From contig JADJWJ010000015.1 of NCBI GenBank assembly GCA_016716425.1, forward strand, positions 1 to 59,907: 59,907 nt of DNA, read 5' to 3'. The notes under the pieces were generated by a model that ran no database searches, was not told where the DNA came from, and was given only the letters and a program-made list of their open reading frames with translations. Origin of the DNA: Betaproteobacteria bacterium (GTDB taxonomy: Bacteria; Pseudomonadota; Gammaproteobacteria; Burkholderiales; Casimicrobiaceae). Below, one piece after another: positions 58,651 to 59,907 of the stretch (position 1 is its first letter; every line of letters starts with the position of its first letter). Position numbers and translations under genes: made by a program.

Positions 58651-58730
58651 GCGACGTCTCCGCGCATGCGGGAACCCGGCGCCGTTCGCGGCAAGGCGCC
58701 GGATTCCCGCCTGCACGGCAACGCCGGCGT
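58651..58730. repeat. degenerate REP-like palindrome between plcP and agt
   Basis: GACGTCTCCGCGCATGCGGG and, about 50 bases on, ATTCCCGCCTGCACGGCAACG resemble worn arms of the CGTCGTCCCCGC family. Low certainty. Confidence 0.4.
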
Positions 58731-58750
58731 AGCGATCACGCGCTCGGGCC

Positions 58751-59791
58751 ATGGTCGATCGAATGAAGCCGCCGCCGCGCTCGCTGCGCATCGCCATCGT
58801 CAGCGATGCATGGGCGCCGCAGGTGAATGGCGTCGTCGTCACGCTGCGCAGCACGATCCGCGAACTCGCCCGCATGGGACACGAGGTCGCGACGATCACG
58901 CCCGACGGCTTCCGGACCGTGCCGTGCCCGACCTATCCCGAGATCCGCCTGTCGCTGTTTCCCGGCCGGCGGGTCGGGCGCCTGATCGACGCGTTCGCGC
59001 CGGACGCGCTGCACATCGCGACGGAAGGACCGCTCGGGCTGGCCGCGCGGCGCCACTGCCTGCGCAACGGCGTTCCGTTCACGACCGCCTACCACACGCA
59101 GTTTCCGGAATACGTGCACGCCCGGTCCCGGCTGCCGGTCGGCGTCAGCTACCGCTGGATGCGCTGGTTCCACGCGCCGGCCCGGGCGCTCATGGTCGCC
59201 ACGCCGGACATCCGGCGCCGGCTCGCGGCGCGCGGCTTCGCCAATCTCGCGTTGTGGTCGCGCGGCGTCGACACCGACCTGTTCCGGCCCAGCCCGCGCG
59301 CGTCGTTCGAGTCGCGGCGGCCGATCTTCCTCTACGCGGGGCGCGTCGCCGTCGAGAAGAACCTGCCCGCGTTCCTGGCGCTCGACCTGCCCGGCGTCAA
59401 GTGGGTAGTCGGCGACGGCCCGGCGCGGGCCGAACTGCAGCGACGATTTCCCGACGCTGCGTTCTTCGGCATGAAGACCGGCACGGAACTCGCCTGGTAT
59501 TACCGCAACGCCGACGCGTTCGTGTTCCCGAGCCGGACCGACACGTTCGGACTGGTGATGCTGGAGGCGATGGCCTCGGGCACGCCGGTGGCCGCGTACC
59601 CGGTCAGCGGACCGGTCGACGTCGTCGAGCACGGCGTCTCCGGCGTGCTCGACGACGATCTCCGTGCGGCCGCGCTGGCGGCGCTCGACCTGCCGCGGGC
59701 GGCGGCGCGCGAGCGCGCGCTCGCATCGTCGTGGGCGCGCGCCACCGAGCAGTTCGTCGCCCATCTGCATCCGCGCGATGCACGCGGCTGA
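58751..59791 (+). CDS. agt: GT4-type glycosyltransferase, Agt-like
   Basis: GT-B glycosyltransferase of 346 residues. It shows RIAIVSDAWAPQVNGVVVTLRSTI at the N-terminus, AYHTQFPEYVHAR, GRVAVEKNLPAFLALDLPG, and the C-terminal donor-site motif FPSRTDTFGLVMLEAMASGTPVAAY (EX7E). It resembles the Agt enzymes that glycosylate diacylglycerol to make glycolipids in phosphate-starved cells. Mannosyltransferases of the same fold are the alternative. It follows plcP and overlaps dgkA by 14 bases. Confidence 0.85.
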   Translation: MVDRMKPPPRSLRIAIVSDAWAPQVNGVVVTLRSTIRELARMGHEVATITPDGFRTVPCPTYPEIRLSLFPGRRVGRLIDAFAPDALHIATEGPLGLAARRHCLRNGVPFTTAYHTQFPEYVHARSRLPVGVSYRWMRWFHAPARALMVATPDIRRRLAARGFANLALWSRGVDTDLFRPSPRASFESRRPIFLYAGRVAVEKNLPAFLALDLPGVKWVVGDGPARAELQRRFPDAAFFGMKTGTELAWYYRNADAFVFPSRTDTFGLVMLEAMASGTPVAAYPVSGPVDVVEHGVSGVLDDDLRAAALAALDLPRAAARERALASSWARATEQFVAHLHPRDARG

Positions 59792-59907
59792 TTCCGCAGA
59801 GAGCCCGCACAAGGGCCGGCGCGGCCTGGTGCGCTTGTTCAACGCGCTGCTCTACTCGATCTCCGGCCTGCGGCTCGCGTTCCGGCACGAGAGCGCGTTC
59901 CGCCAGG
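59778..59907 (+). CDS. dgkA: diacylglycerol kinase DgkA, 5' part only
   Basis: The last 130 bases encode 43 residues ending LVRLFNALLYSISGLRLAFRHESAFRQ, the amphipathic N-terminal helix and RHExAFRQE start of prokaryotic DgkA, which rephosphorylates diacylglycerol to phosphatidic acid. The ATG at 59778 lies within the end of agt. The rest is beyond the window. Confidence 0.85.
   Translation, partial: MHAADSAESPHKGRRGLVRLFNALLYSISGLRLAFRHESAFRQ

Overview
The window is very GC-rich (roughly 70%) and densely coded. It reads as chromosomal DNA of a betaproteobacterium, probably Burkholderiales-like, although no marker here fixes the genus. The grounds are glyA-nrdR next to ribD-ribE, a RibB protein fused to a degenerate RibA domain followed by ribH-nusB-thiL-pgpA, a type IV minor-pilin/PilY1 operon, an aerobic 2-aminobenzoyl-CoA type pathway, and dispersed REP-like palindromes. 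No rRNA, tRNA, CRISPR array, insertion sequence or integrase was seen.

Layout. 1-2.4 kb (-): TRAP transporter permeases, the large one cut by the left edge. 2.6-8.0 kb (+): glyA, nrdR, ribD, ribE, mmsA. 8.2-17.9 kb (-): a GspH/FimT protein, pilE, fimT, pilV, pilW, pilX, pilY1, then a TonB-like gene. 17.9-18.6 kb: a 765-bp non-coding block with a G-rich 13-bp tandem repeat, a 65-bp tandem palindrome array and an AT-rich promoter. 18.6-27.1 kb (+): an aromatic/amino-acid catabolic segment (flavin monooxygenase/OYE fusion, MarR regulator, 2-aminobenzoate-CoA ligase, RidA protein, glutaryl-CoA dehydrogenase, maleylacetoacetate isomerase, arylformamidase-like hydrolase). 27.1-32.5 kb: a TetR-controlled RND efflux operon with two visible operators. 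33.2-38.8 kb (+): ribBA-ribH-nusB-(small secreted protein)-thiL-pgpA-GNAT-pncC, then a low-molecular-weight phosphatase. 38.8-41.8 kb (-): a membrane Ser/Thr kinase with a helical-repeat sensor part. 42-45 kb (+): recA, recX and a lipoprotein phosphoesterase. 45.2-47.0 kb (-): an orphan peptide-type solute-binding protein. 47.2-52.3 kb (+): alaS, threonine aldolase, two small unknown proteins, a thioesterase. 52.4-57.5 kb (-): an unusual pair (a PPDK lacking its PEP/pyruvate barrel plus a large partner with a PhoU-like tail), a GT25 glycosyltransferase and a small MoaF-like protein. 57.7 kb to the end (+): a PlcP-like phosphoesterase, an Agt-like glycosyltransferase and the start of dgkA, which together suggest phospholipid-to-glycolipid remodelling.

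Many genes overlap by ATGA or GTGA, so translational coupling is the rule. The most unusual items are the truncated-PPDK pair, the near-perfect dyad with core GAACGATCGTTC upstream of recA, the riboflavin cluster split by about 27 kb, and a repeat whose CTGACCCC end sits directly before three start codons.
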